Shown piece after piece: positions 50,570-64,000 of a DNA stretch of 64,000 bases. Under the pieces are notes generated by a model. It was not told the DNA's origin. It worked only from the letters and a program-made list of their open reading frames with translations, and ran no database searches. This DNA is from Piromyces finnis (Eukaryota > Neocallimastigomycota > Neocallimastigomycetes > Neocallimastigales > Neocallimastigaceae): positions 1 to 64,000 of the forward strand of contig MCFH01000086.1 of NCBI GenBank assembly GCA_002104945.1. Reading direction: 5' to 3'. The position numbers and the translations under genes are program-made. The stretch's first letter is position 1. Each line of letters starts with the position of its first letter.

Positions 50570-53123
50570 TTTTACTATAATATAATAATATATTTTTATT
50601 TATTTTAAATTGAAAACGGATTATTATACTATAAATGTCTTTTATTATAATAATTTTAAAAATTAATAATTAAATAATTAATTTGATACTATTCTGTTAA
50701 ATATTATAATTATTGCTTTGTACTATATATATATTATAAAAACGATGTTATTTTTTATAACCTTTAAAATTATATGCTAAATAATTTAAACATGATACAT
50801 AATAAAATGAATTATATTATTTAAAAATATATTATTTAATATTAAAAAAAAAAATAAATAATTGTTGCTTTTGATTATACTTAATTTTATAGTATATAGT
50901 AATATTTTCTCATTTTTATTATACTTTTAATTAATCAATATTGATTGAATTGGTATATAAATATTGATTAATATGTATAATGAAATTAGTTTATAATTAA
51001 AATATTTTCAATTTCTTTAAATTTTTACTTATTTATTATTATTTCCTGAAAAAAGAAGTTAAAAAAAAAAAAAATCCATTTAATTTAAAACCAAAAAAAA
51101 ATATATTATTTTCAATAAATTATTGATTTTAATATATAATTTTTGAAAATAATTGATTATTTATATTTGATATTGAATAAAAGGAGTAAATATTTAATAA
51201 AATTTTAAATTTGAATCAAAATTATATGTACTAAAAAATATAATATATTTGTTTAAATCAACTATATATTATTCAATATATTTTAATATATTTAAATAAT
51301 AAAAACAAGGTATTTAGCCTCCAAAAGTAAATTAATTATAACTCAATAATTTGTATTTTTTTTTATTCTTTTTTAACATTTATAATGATATTATAAATAT
51401 AAATATTATTTATTTATATTTTTAATTTGAAATCATCAATTTATAATTTATAATAGAACATAAAATATTCATGTTTTTTTTTAATTGAATAAATAATATA
51501 ATTATATATATATTAATATTAAGTTTCTTCATAAAATTGTAAAAAAGGTTAAAACCATTTTTTATATTAAAATAAAAATATTTATAATTAGATTATTTTC
51601 TAATATAAGTTTCATCAAACATTTATAAATACTATATATTATATTGATTTATTTATCATATATTCATTAAAAAATAATGTAACTTTTAAAGATTGTTAAT
51701 TTGTTAAATAACAAATATATAGTAAAAGTTTATATTTTTAAAAAAAAATTATATTGACTAATTTAGTTGATAAATAAATTAAAAATAAATTAATTTGTAG
51801 AATTTCAAATTTTAATTTATATATTTACAATATTTACAAATAAAAAGATATGTAACACAATTGAATAGTAGGATTGAAATTTCATTGAAATTTCACCTAC
51901 TTCTAATCAGTTTATTTATTTTAAAAAAAATATATATATATAATTTTGATATTACTTTTCATTTTTATTTCATCAATCAACTATATATATTATTTATTTT
52001 ATTATTTATTTAAATAGTAAATGAAAGTGCATAGAAAAAAATCATTATAAAAAAAAATTCATTTTGTGAAGTAAAAACTTCTTTACAATTTATAATTTTT
52101 TTATATTAATAAAATTTAAATCAAACTCTAATTAATGAAGTTTTTGGTAGCTATAATACTTATTGTATATTGATTTTGATGTATTTTGTTATTACTATTT
52201 TATAAGTTAATCAGATATTTTTCACTTTCTAATGTCTGATTATTATTGATATCTCATGTACATGCATATCTTCTCATATAATAGGCATTTGATAATGAAA
52301 AAAAGTATTAATAATACGTTTGAAATAAAAAATATATAAAACACAATCGAATGTCATGTGTAAGCATAAATTTTTAACATTAAATTTATGTTTAGTATAA
52401 ATAGTATTATTATAAATAATATTTCATATACATAAATATATACTAAACATGTGAACAAAAATTAATTATGTGACTTTTATATAATTTATATGATAATAAG
52501 AAAATATTTATTCTTTAATTTAATATTTTGTTCTTTATTATTCTTTTTTATATTATGAATCATGATTGGCCGTATATGAAAAACTGTTTTTAATTAATAT
52601 TAATTAGTATTAACCAATGACTATTGAAAAAATTCGTACATTATTTAATTTTAACTACATAATTTAATTATGTAGTTAATCATATGTGTGATTAGTAATA
52701 TATATAATCAATGTATTATACATAAATCTATGTTTTTTATATCAATTATATAGTTTAATTTAGTTTATAAATATTTTTCTATTAAAAAATTATTAAATAG
52801 AAAATATAAAAAATATTATTATACATATAATTAATATTTTAATTTCATATTCTTTATTTTTTTTTTTTCAAATTACAGTAGAATTGTTAAAAAAAAAATA
52901 ATTAAATAATTTATTTATTATATTTCTAAATAAATTATTTTTTAATAGAATTTTATAAAGAATATTCTTCTTATATTTAAAATAATTATATAATTTCCAA
53001 TATTTATTACTATTTTAAAATATATAACAGATAAGAATGTAAGATTAATCAATTGTGTATAAACCATTAAAACACTAAAATATATTGTAAAAATATGTTA
53101 TGCATATTCATTGAATTTTTTAA

Positions 53124-53156
<33 letters not shown>

Positions 53157-53561
53157 AAATAAATGTTTTTAAAGATTGATTAGAAATAATAATAAAAAAA
53201 GGAGAAAACAAATATATGCTATTATTATAAAACTTAAAATTAAATTAAATTAACTATTATATAATAAAAGAATTTTAAATGAAAATTGTATTTGAATACT
53301 ATATTTTATTTAATGTAATACTAAAGTATTTTTATAGAACAGTAATAATCTATTATAGTTTAAATTACATTTTGATTAAAGTAGAAACAATTAAATTTTA
53401 CAAGATTAATACTACTAATAAGAAATTAATTGTAAAACAGCAGTAACAACAACAAAAACTATTAGATAATTGCTAATAAAAATATTTATAATAATAAATA
53501 TAAATAAAAGATTTTTTTTTAAGGATAATATTAATTTTATAAATATTTTTTTAAATTAAAA
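50570..53561. other. Intergenic, A+T-rich
   Basis: 3 kb separating the divergent membrane-protein and CCT6 genes, with a 29-nt poly(A) run at 53125-53153. I see no ORF, no tRNA and no LINE fragment. Promoters of both genes should lie at its ends, but no specific element is visible. Confidence 0.55.
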
Positions 53562-55990
53562 ATGAAAAATAGGGCTTCATCTGCTGTTAAATTAATTAAT
53601 CCAAATTCTGAAGTTGCTAGAAGAGGACAAGCTTTACAAATTAATATATCTGCTGCTTTAGGTCTTCAAGATGTTTTAAAAACAAATTTAGGTCCAAAGG
53701 GTACTATTAAGATGTAAGTAAAATAAATTCATTATTTTTTTTTTTTTTATATAATTAAAAGTTGGAAATTAATTATAATTCTGAAACAAAAGGTTAGTTG
53801 GTGGTGCTGGTGATATTAAGTTAACCAAGGATGGAAAAGTTTTACTTCATGAAATGGTAAGTGTTGTAGAAGTAATTTTATAGTTTGAAATGAATTTTAA
53901 AAATTAAAATAATTGAATTATATGGTAAATATTTTTATATTAGCAAATTCAAAATCCAACTGCTGCTATGATTGCTAGAGCTGCTACTGCTCAAGATGAC
54001 ATTACAGGTGATGGTACTACTTCTAATGTTTTAATTGTTGGTGAATTACTTAAACAAGCTGAACATTTCATATCTGAAGGTTTACATCCAAGAATTATCA
54101 CAGAAGGTTTTGATCTTGCCAAAAAAGAAGCATTAAATGTAAGTTTAATAATTTTTTGTAACTAATAATAAATGGTATTTTAAAATTTTTGTTATAAATA
54201 ATATAATTAATTTAAATAATAAAACAAACAATCTTAAATATATAATTGTAAATTTATAATTCAAATATAAATTATAAATTTCATTAAAAAAATAAAACGA
54301 AAAACAAACAAACAAAAAAATTAGTTCTTAGATAAATTTAAAATTGAAAAGGAAATGGATCGTGAAACTTTATTAAATGTTGCTCGTGCTTCATTACGTA
54401 CTAAAGTTCGTCAAGAATTAGCTGATGCTCTTACTGAAGCTGTTGTTGATGCTGTTTTAAGTATTTATAAACCAGGTAAACCAATTGATCTTCATATGGT
54501 AGAAATCATGAAGATGATGAATAAGAATGATACAGATACTAGACTTGTTAAAGGTTTAGTTTTAGATCACGGTGCACGTCATCCAGATATGCCAAAGAAG
54601 GTTAAAGATGCTTATATTTTAACTTTAAATGTCTCATTAGAATACGAAAAGAGGTAAAGTAAATTGTAAAATATAAAATATTATATGAATTCAAATACAT
54701 TACAAAATGCAGATTTAATCAATAAAGTAATCATAACAATAATTTCAACTAAAAATAGTAATAAAAACAAAGAAAATAATAACAATAATTGCATAAAAAA
54801 ATACTAACAATAGTTATAAAAGCAATATCACTATTATATATTAAAGAAATGAATTTTTAATAACAATACCATATTATTTATAAGTTTATCTAATAATAAA
54901 AATCAATTTTAAATAATTATTTTAGTGAAATTAATTCAGGTTTCTTCTATAGTAGTGCTGAACAACGTGAAAAACTTGTTGAATCTGAACGTAAGTTTGT
55001 TGATGCCAAAATTGCTAAGATTGTTGAATTTAAAAAGAGTGTTTGTGATGGTACCGATAAGGGATTTGTTATCATTAATCAAAAGGGTATTGATCCATTA
55101 TCTTTGGATATTTTAGCTAAAAACAATATTTTAGCTCTTCGTCGTGCAAAGAGAAGAAACATGGAAAGATTACAACTTTGTTGTGGTGGTGTTGCTCAAA
55201 ATTCAGTTGATGATTTAACACCAGATATCCTTGGTCATGCTGGATTAGCTTATGAATATGTTTTAGGTGAAGATAAGTTCACCTTCGTTGAAGAAGTCGA
55301 AAACCCAGCTTCAGTTACTATTCTTATTCGTGGTCCAAATGCTCATACTATTACTCAAATTAATGATGCTATTCGTGATGGTTTAAGATCCGTTAAGAAT
55401 GCTATTGAAGATAAATGCCTTGTCCCAGGAGCTGGTGCATTCCAAATCGCTTTACATGATCATCTTATGAAATATATGAAGACAATTAAGGGTCGTTCTA
55501 AAATGGGTGTTCAAGCTTATGCTGAAGCTATGCTTATTATTCCAAAGGTTTTAACTCAAAATGCAGGTTTTGATTCTCAAGATATGATTGTCCAATTACA
55601 AGAAGAATATGCTGATGGTCACATTGTTGGTGCTGATTTAGAAACTGGTGAACCATTTGATCCTATTGCTGAAGGTATATGGGATGGTTATCGTGTATTA
55701 AGAAATATGATTCATTCTTTCTCTGTTATTGCCAGTAATTTATTATTAGTAGATGAAATGTTAAGAGGTAATTGATTATTATAATATATATATGTATATT
55801 TAAGAAATATAGCAACTAAACATTTATTATTATTATTATTATTATTAACAATCTATAAAATAGCTGGTAGAAGTTGTAAGTAATCATTAAGTATTTTAAT
55901 AGTATTTTTATCATATGTAATATTTTCATGTATTAATATTTTTAAATTTATAAAAATATAGCATTAAAGTCACCAGGCCTTCCTCAATAA
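53562..55990 (+). CDS. CCT6: T-complex protein 1 subunit zeta (CCT6)
   Basis: Subunit of the cytosolic TRiC/CCT chaperonin that folds actin and tubulin. Seven exons give 540 residues: 53562-53713, 53793-53856, 53944-54138, 54325-54653, 54926-55767, 55864-55875, 55962-55990. Family signatures include [24 protein letters not shown] (ATP-binding GDGTT at 94-98), [41 protein letters not shown] and GADLETGEP. The zeta-type N-terminus ([14 protein letters not shown]) and C-terminal LRAGRSSLKS support CCT6 over other subunits. Exon 6 is only 12 nt; without it and exon 7 the frame ends early at 55775 and loses the conserved RAGxSSLK tail. It fits functionally with the nearby actin gene only in the general sense that actin is a CCT client. 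Confidence 0.96.
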
Positions 55991-56459
55991 AAAACTTAAA
56001 GAAAATAAAACAAAAATATCAATAAAAAAGAAAGAAAAAAGAAAAAGGAAAAATATATAAATTCAAATACCATACATGATATTTATTTTATGCACATAAA
56101 AATATATAAAAAAAAAAAAACAATTAAATAACAATAAATAATAATAATAATAATAATAATAAAAAATAAAAAAAAATTAAAAAAAAAAAAAAAAAAAAAA
56201 CGGAATAATAATAAAAATAAATAAAAAGAATAAAAGGAATAATATATAAAATATTATATTTAATATGAAATAAAAAAAAAAAATTATTATTATTTTTAAC
56301 ATAATTAATTTATTATATATTATTCATTATTTTTATTTATAATTTTTCTATTTAATATTATTTTGATTATAATTTTTCATTATTTAATTCAACTAATAAA
56401 ATAAATTTTAATAAAATAAAAAATAAAAATATACTATTTTGATATAATTTCCTTTTCCT
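55991..56459. other. CCT6 3' flank
   Basis: A-rich DNA with AATAAA-like words and an A run near 56179-56200. It ends in the target site of LINE copy E. No gene is seen. Confidence 0.5.
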
Positions 56460-56474
56460 TTTTAGTTTTATTAT
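56460..56474 (+). repeat. 15-bp target-site duplication of LINE copy E (left)
   Basis: TTTTAGTTTTATTAT here is repeated exactly at 62097-62111 after the A-rich tail, marking the insertion boundaries. The 5' boundary could shift by two bases because the element also begins with AT-compatible sequence. Confidence 0.9.
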
Positions 56475-59400
56475 GCTCATGGTACTGAGAGAGTAGAAAG
56501 AATTAAATCCAAGTATTGCGCAATGGATGCTTGGTGCCCTCTTAGGAACGTGCCTTCATTTATTTAATAATGGAGTTTATCAAGGGGGTCTACTCATGCT
56601 CATGGTACTGAGAGAGTAGAAAGAATTAAATCCAAGCATTGCGCAATGGATGCTCGGTTAGTCTTTAAGGGAAAATTATTAGGACTAAGCTCATGGTACT
56701 GAGCGATTAAAAAACATTTTATTCATCGAATTAAGTATTTGATGAATAAGTTGAATGTTTGATATTCAGGTAAGTTTGTATAGTATTTAATTAGAAGAGT
56801 AATACATTTTGTTGCTGTATTCTTTCTTTTATTCATGTATTCATGTAGTACTACTCTTCTCTTGTAAGAATCCAATGTAGTCAACTTTAGCATTTGCATT
56901 GTATTTTTATATTCATGTAGCTATTGTTGTATTGTTTCTTGTAAGAGACTGATTCACTCTACATCATGTAAAAATACTATTCACAAGCTTTCTGGTGTCG
57001 ACATTCTTGATTCAAATTTTTTACCAATTTAAATATTTAATGAAAAGTAAAGTCAAACAAGTTTAGTGTCAAAAAGCGATTCGAATTTACTAACAACAAA
57101 CCAAAACTAGAATTTTTAAAGAAAATTTACAACTAGAATTCAAAAAAAGAAACTTTAAACAAAGCATCGTAACAATTTTTGTACTATCCAGTACTTTTAA
57201 GAAGAGAGAGAGAGACAGATTTTTTTTCCATATACGTTATATTTATAATTTTTATTAGTATTTATTTTATATTCAATATTTTTAATTAGAATTTATTATC
57301 ATGTCAGTCCTTTATATTAAAGACAAGAATTATATCAGACGTGGTACCCGGTCTTATGGTATCCCCTTAGATGATATTCGCTCCTTCTTTATCCGTGGTA
57401 TTCGATCATGGTCAGTAAATATGCTATGGGAAAAACTCGAGGTTATTCTAGAAGATAAATTTAATTCAGTTATTAGTGTTAAATATTTTCAGACTTTCAA
57501 TGATCACTTTTTCTTAGTCAAGGTTCATGGTTCATCGAAAGATTGTATTAAAATCTTACACATGTTAAAGAAGAAACTTTCAGTTACCTCAATTTCCTTT
57601 TCAGCTCGTAGTAGAAGGAATCACAAATACACTTTTTCCACTCTCAAACGTAAAATTTTAGTTTCTAATAAACATCAACATTCTATTCAACAATCATTTC
57701 AACAATCAGTTCAACAATCTCATCAACAATCCGATCTTCAACTAGATCTTCAACAAGATCTTCAACAAGTTTCCAATCATGAAAATATTCCAGATCTACA
57801 GCAAACACAATTTCAATCTCAACATTCAACAATTAATTCTAATAGCTCTATCAACTCTGATAACAGTTCAATAGTTGATAGTTCTTCAGTTTCACAGCCA
57901 TCTAGTAATAGTTCTACTTATTCCTCTGATGCATCATCCATTAATAACGATGACTTTAATAATAATAATAATAGCAACGATTCTTCCTCATCCAATAAGC
58001 CTGATAACTTTTCTTTTTGTCTTAGTTGGAACACCAATGGGTGGAATCACGAAAAGAGAGATAGTATTAGCTATTTCACAGTTATTTTCAAACCATTATT
58101 TTTATGTTTCCAAGAAACTGGTAATGGTTCTGGATCGAATACAGATTATCCTTGTCGTGTTACTTTGCGAAACTATAGACACTTTTTCAAGAAAGCTGAC
58201 GAATCAGTTCCGGGAATGAGAGGTTTATATTTAGGTTTTCACAATTCATGTCAAGCCTCACTTGAAAACTTCTCTGGAAAGTATATTATTTCTATTTATA
58301 CTTTTAGTCTCTGGAATAGATTCAAATGCTCGATTGGAAATGTTTATATGCCTCATAGTCATCACAACATCTATGTTGATCATGCAAAGTTAGAAGTTCG
58401 CTTGTGGTTACAAACTCATTCATCCCATCCATCGATTCTTGTTGGTGATTTTAATATGTCTAAAGTAAAATTATCCAACTGGTTATCAACTAATGGATTA
58501 GGAGATTGGGAAATTCTTCCGCTTAGAGGGTCTACTATCTCTTGGACTCGAGGTGATCAATCTTCCGACATTGACCATGCTCTTATCAATTCGAAGATGA
58601 AAGATCTTATTCACTCAGGATCATTTATAAATAATTTTTATCCTGTATCAGACCATAAGCCACTTCTTATTAATGGTAAAATTATTCCTATGGAAGATTT
58701 TTCTAATGACTTTAATGTTCCTAAGAAAATTCTGAAATGGAATAGATAAAAATGTATTGAGGAAAAGGAATCTATTCTCAGTCATAATAAATTCCAAATA
58801 CTTTCAGCAAAATTCAACGATCCTAATGTTTCTACAGATGAACTTTCCAAAGAGTTTACTTCAACTGCTTTTTCAATTGCAGACGAGCTCAGTATTACCT
58901 CAGCAAATAATGTTATAAAGTCTTCATTTCATATTTCACAACAAATTTTTAATCTTCAAAAAATCAAAATGAAGTTGTATAAGAGATTTAAAAAAGAAAG
59001 AATTTATGATATAGATGAATTAAAAGAATTAAAATCTACCGTAAGCTCATTGATTACATCCACAAAAGATGTAATGAATTTAGGAAACAAGAATATCTTC
59101 ATTGGATTAAAACAGGATGTGAGTATATGAAGAGTCATAATCCTAAGAAGGCCTGGAAATGGATCAAGAAAACTGCAAAAATTGGAAAAGATTCTTTCTT
59201 TATTGCTCAACCAATTAAAAATAAAAATGGAGAATTAGTTGTTGCTACAGAAGAACAACTAGATGTGTGGCATGATCATTTCGAAAATCTTGCATCAGAT
59301 CCAAGTGGTGTAAGTCTTGATTTGGAGCATTGGTATGAAGAACCAATGAATAAACGTTTTTCACTTCCTATGCTTGATGAGTGGGATATCAACCAAGATA

Positions 59401-62096
59401 TTAGTATTGATGAAGTCAAGTCAGCTATCCTCTCTACTCCAAATTATAAAGCATCAGGTCCGGATGGTATTCCAATTGAATTTTACAAAGCATTAATTCC
59501 ATCAAGTAATGATTCTAATAATGCTACAGATAATAATTCTTCTGGTAATACCACTTCAGATAATAACGCTCATGGTTTAAATTTTATTCTTAAATTATTT
59601 AACCGTATTTGGGATGGAGACTTCCCCAACTCATGGAATGAATCCAGTATTGTTTCTATTCCTAAGAAGGGAGATTTGACAGATTGTGATAACTATCGAG
59701 GTATATCGAGGTATATCACTTATCAATAATGGTATTAAGTTGATTTCCAAAATTGTCACCACTAGAATTTCAGAATATGGTTTAAAGAATAATTTCATTA
59801 GACCTGAACAATTTGGTTTTCGAAAAAAGGAAGAAAGTATTAGTCTTTTCATTTCAATCCAAGAAATATGCCGTAGACGTCAATTAGATAATAAAGAGAC
59901 ATATTTGGCCTTTTTAGATCTCAGGAAAGCATACGATTCAGTCCCAATCGGTAATATTCTCCATAAATTAGATTGTTTAGGAATCCGAGGTAAGAGTCTA
60001 CAATTTATCAAAAATTTATATTTAACATCTAAGGCTAATGTCAAATTAGATGGACAATTCTCGAAATCTTTTGATGTGAAGAAAGGAGTCCGTCAAGGAT
60101 GCCCTCTTTCTCCTATTCTCTTTAATCTCTTTATTAATGATATATTTAGAGAGTGCGAAGATCTAGGAGTCAGTTTAGGTGACACTCGATGCTGTGGTGG
60201 ACTTTTTACAGATGATATAGTTATTTGTGCTCCAACAAGAGGATGCTTAAAAAAGATGCTTAGAAGAGTTAATGAATGGGCATTGTATAATGAAATGGAA
60301 TTTGGTATCCAGAAATGTTCAACGATGGTGATTCGTCCTGAATCAATAGAAAATCAGAACAAGAGAGATCCAACATTTTACTTAGCAGGACAACCCATTC
60401 CAACTACTGATTGTTATACTTATCTTGGTGTTCCATTTGATAAGAATCTGTCCCTTAAACCAGTAATTAAAGCTCTTAATAACAAGGTTTTGAAAGGGCT
60501 TTTCTCAGTCAGTAAATTCTTAAGAAATCCTAATATTCCTATTCCTTTCAAAAAACTAGTACTTAACTCTCAAGTGATTAGCAGAGTTTCATACTTTGCA
60601 CCATTACTTGGATCCAACAAAGCTAGGTCTAGGATTGCTCAGAAGCATGTTAACAAAGGAATACGATGGGTTGCCGGAGTTCATAAAGCTGTATCGTTTA
60701 TATCTTTATACTCTATTTCAAAAGATTTGAATATTCCTCCATTGTCAGCCAAATGTGCGTTAGCTCAGGTTAGATGTTTTAACAAATGGAAAAACTCAAA
60801 TTGTATTATCTCACACCTTGTCAATTACATTCCTAAATTTAGAAAATACACGTGGTGCAAATCAAGTAGGACACTTGATAAAAAATTAAAGAAACATGGA
60901 GATGTTAAAGCAGTTAAAAACTTTTATTGGAAAGATCTCAAAGGGAATTCAATCAAAGCGCAATATTATGATGATAATAAATTTATTGAAACTAAAGATT
61001 TTATTAAATTATGTTATGAGTACCCAGAGTTTGCCTATGGCTTCTACTGGCTATTGAAAGCAAGAAGCGGATACAAGTTGGATGCTAGAGTTGCCAAAGC
61101 TGCCAAATTTGTTGATCCAGTTTGTCCTAACTACTGTCCATGTTGCAAGTGTGGAGATCAAAGTATTAAACATTGGTTATTAGATTGTCCAACATTTAGA
61201 GATATCCGTATTAAACATTATGATTCTATAGTCCAGCTATTAAATTTTTTCAGTCAACGTAATTCCAATAGTCCTATCAATAATAATGAAATTGATAATA
61301 TCAGTAGAGATAGTAATAACATTAATAGTAATAGTAACAATAGTAGTAATAACAATAGTAATAGTAACAATAGTAATAATAACAATAATAGAAATAATAA
61401 TATTAGTAATGATAGCAATAGTGAAGATAATAATTCTAATTTAGATAGTAATTTAGTTAATAATAGTAATAGTTCTAATAATCCGGTGAATATTAATGTG
61501 TATGATTATTCTAGTGTGTGCAGTGAAATATTTAAATTCCTTCTTGGGGGAAGAAGTTTTAACAATATTAATTACAATTCAAGGGAATGGAAAGAACTTT
61601 GTAAGCGTCAGATTCAATCTGGTACTAACGAAGGAACACCATTCTTGACGGTAACCGCGGAACTTCTAACCAAAATCATGCCTTTTGCTATTGGCCAGCA
61701 ATGGTCAATGTTCAAAAGGTTTGAAGCAACATCCAAGAGCGTCAATGCTGAAGAAACAGTAAGACAGGCCAGGAGGGCCAGCGCAACCAATGGAGATCAT
61801 AATTTTGTTCCATGACAAAATTTTGATCTTTGGCTCGGTGTCCCATTGGAAGTCAAATACAATTATTATACTTTAGTATGATAGTGGCTTTCTTACTTTA
61901 ATTAAAATTACTAGAATACATTATACCCAATTTTTATTCATTTGTGTTTATTTAAACATATTTTTTTTTTATTTTTATTTTATTTTAATTTTTATATTAC
62001 ATGTATTATAATTTTAATTAAATTAATAATAAAGTTTAAAATATTTGATGCCGTTCAAAAAAAAAAAAACAAACAAAAAAAAAAAAAAAAAAAAAA
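56475..62096 (+). mobile_element. LINE copy E (5' monomer truncated, ORF broken)
   Basis: Begins within a monomer (56475-56535), followed by a full 123-bp monomer (56536-56658), the leader, a broken ORF, the 3' UTR and an A-rich tail with CAAACAAA interruptions (62056-62096). It is flanked by a 15-bp target-site duplication, so it is an independent insertion between CCT6 and the next gene. It is a sequence mosaic of other copies. Confidence 0.94.
57301..61815 (+). pseudogene. LINE ORF of copy E, nonsense mutation and indels
   Basis: The N-terminal and endonuclease regions read normally to a TTA-to-TAA stop at 58747-58749. A 4-nt loss lies near 59020-59026, and a 10-nt tandem duplication (GGTATATCGA) near 59700 shifts the frame again. 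From there 59686-61815 is open through RT, knuckle and C-terminus. The RT box is FTDD. It cannot encode the full polyprotein. Confidence 0.93.
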
Positions 62097-62111
62097 TTTT
62101 AGTTTTATTAT

Positions 62112-62190
62112 CTTTTATTAATTTTGATGATAAATAATGAATAAAAATTTAATTTTAAATATAGTAAATAGTAACAAAGTAAATTATTTT

Positions 62191-62231
<41 letters not shown>

Positions 62232-62405
62232 TATATATATATATTATATACTATTATTTAATCATTTATTTATTAAGTAATTATATATATATACATATTT
62301 TAAAAGCTTTTACGTAAATTTTTGAAATAATATATTAAAATCTTTACTAAACGTATATAATTTATAATAAATTTTTAAAGCTAAAAAAAAAAAAAATCTT
62401 TTTGT
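62112..62405. other. Short intergenic region with long poly(T)
   Basis: Holds a 34-nt T run at about 62195-62228 followed by AT dinucleotides. No gene is seen. Confidence 0.6.
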
Positions 62406-64000
62406 TTATAATATCTTTTCACTACGTAAAAGATTAATATATTGATAAGCAGTATGTCTTGATGTAAAAATAAAATTATAATTTGCCCGTTCTTTTACTT
62501 CTTTTATTTCTTTTCCTTCTTTGATATCTATGGTATTTATTTTATTAGTCTTTAAAGTTGGAACAAATGTTGAATTAATTGAAATATTATTGTTAGGTGA
62601 TGTTAATTTAATAGACGATGCTGAATTTGCATAGGATGAAGTTATTGGTGATTGAATAAGACTGGATATTTGGGATGATGAAAGATGCTTATGAAATGGT
62701 TCTTTCTTTTTAATTGTACTTAGTAATTCATTTTGTTTTGCTTTTGAAAAGACATTGGGTATTGATTTATTTGTAACAGCTAAAACATTTGAATTATTGA
62801 GAATGACAGGTAAAGGATTTAAAGTTTTTGCTGTTGCTGAAAGAGTGCTAGCATTTAAGAGGTTTGTTTGGACAGTTGAATTAAATAAAAACTGGGTTGT
62901 TGAAACATCAGTTGTTGGTGAGTTGGTATTTAATGAAGTAATATTATTTAAACCTTCTACATTAGGTTGCTGATTCATGTCATAGTTTGTGTGATCAGTG
63001 GCTTTAAAGGAATTAGCAGCAGCATTTAATGCTAAAGAATTTAGACCTGCCAATGCTGTTAATGTATTTTGGGGAACAAATGAAGCAACAGTAGGTATTC
63101 TTACAATAGGTGGTATTGTATTAGGGACAACAACAGTAGGTATAGGTGCTGTTACAGTTACAGTTGATTTTGATGTTGTATTTAGTGAGGTGGTCGTTGG
63201 CGTTGATATTTTTGCTGTTGCTGATGCAGTTGCTATTATATTAGAACTATCTAGTGAATTAGTATTGTGCGATGAAGGTGTGTTTGTTCCTGTTGCTAAA
63301 GATGATAATACAGAATTGTTTATATTTGATGATGACGCAGTTAAGGAAGTATAACTATTTGTTGAAGAAATCGGTGCATCCAATACCATACTTGATTCCG
63401 TAGTTGAAACGTATTTATTAGTCTCATTTATTATATCTGAAATAGTAGTACTTCCTAAACTTCCTGGTGTACCTATAGCTGAATTTTGATTAAGTGAGGT
63501 ATTTGAATTTATGGTAGAATTTAATACTTCATTTGAAGGTGAATTATTAGTATTATTTATTGAATCTGCTGGATTATCTATTTCTATTTTATCATTTGGT
63601 TTAATATCTTTATTTGCTGTATTTTTATCCTTTTGTTCTTTAGTTTGACTTAAGCCTACTATAGTGTAATCATAACCATTATCAGGACGTTTTAACTCTA
63701 ACTTATAATTTTTATATAATTCTTTTGGAATTAAATAATCAATAAATTCTATTAATAAATCTGATGACTTTGTAACTGATGTACTTTTAGTATGTTCAAC
63801 CTTTTTTTTTTTTTTTTAAAAAAAAAAACATTACAATTATTATATTATATTTAAAATAGTTATAAAAAAACAATTGATTTGAATATATATATATAGTTTT
63901 TTTTTTTTAAAAAAAAAGGGTGAATTAAGTTATTACTTATATTAAATTTTCTCATTTTATTTAATTATTATTAAAGTTATAAATAACTTACTTCTACTAC
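62406..64000 (-). CDS. Ser/Thr/Asn-rich protein, 3' part (runs off right edge)
   Basis: The last exon 63800-62406 (465 codons including stop) is preceded by a 191-nt GTAAGT...AAAAAAAG intron and the end of another exon (64000-63992). The start lies outside the window. The N-terminal part of the visible exon (about 40 residues with LLIEFIDYLIPKELYKNY) looks folded. The rest is low-complexity S/T/N/A/V, with a short charged and aromatic segment near the end (KEGKEIKEVKERANYNFIF...RHTAYQYINLL). I do not recognise the family. The composition suggests a largely disordered nuclear or regulatory protein, but this is inference. Plus-strand frames within it are shadows. Confidence 0.7.

Noticed and set aside
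62755-63354. Two plus-strand ORFs of 72 and 118 codons
   Set aside because: Antisense shadows of the Ser/Thr/Ala-rich coding exon; no promoter or family resemblance.

Overview
This window is eukaryotic: compact, intron-rich housekeeping genes sit in extremely A+T-rich intergenic DNA full of poly(A)/poly(T) runs and AAT/AAAT microsatellites. The introns are short, with GTAAGT/GTAATT-type donors and AG acceptors that often follow A-rich stretches. The 375-residue actin is fungus-like. The Asn/Ser-rich proteins, the homopolymers and the overall composition suggest an early-diverging fungus, most likely an anaerobic gut fungus (Neocallimastigomycota). That placement is inferred from reading the sequence, not from a search; an amoebozoan such as a dictyostelid is the main alternative.

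Layout. 1-492 (-) is the start of an unrecognised two-CxxC protein that runs off the left edge. 1205-3032 (-) is a 4-exon secreted HExxH metalloprotease with a likely GPI-anchor signal. 4949-8926 (-) is a 13-exon MCM7 replicative helicase gene, and 9688-12796 (+) is an 11-exon Icp55/XPNPEP3-type aminopeptidase facing away from it. 12797-18521 is a 5.7 kb gene-free stretch ending in the actin promoter. 18522-19931 (+) is actin, 2 exons. 20409-43011 is a 22.6 kb nest of LINE retrotransposons. 44016-47437 (-) is a 13-exon DHX33-like DEAH helicase. 48296-50569 (-) is an intronless single-pass membrane protein of unknown function. 53562-55990 (+) is the chaperonin subunit CCT6, 7 exons including a 12-nt microexon. 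56475-62096 (+) is a fifth large LINE copy. 62406-64000 (-) is the 3' part of a Ser/Thr/Asn-rich protein gene.

The cellular genes are mostly unrelated housekeeping functions (DNA replication, organellar protein processing, cytoskeleton, RNA helicase, protein folding) and show no operon-like logic.

The unusual content is the LINE family. Each full element is about 5.6 kb with one long ORF of about 1510 codons: an N-terminal basic domain, a Q/S/N-rich linker, an APE-type endonuclease, a reverse transcriptase, a CCHC-like knuckle and a conserved C-terminal domain. It has a 5' UTR built from 124-bp monomers with strong RNA hairpins, a conserved hairpin over the stop codon, and a poly(A) tail. 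Copies A (20543-26101) and B (27093-32794) have intact ORFs. Copies C, D and E are broken by frameshifts, stops or 5' truncation. Intact target-site duplications of 11-15 bp show elements inserted inside earlier elements, up to three layers deep, which means repeated recent activity.
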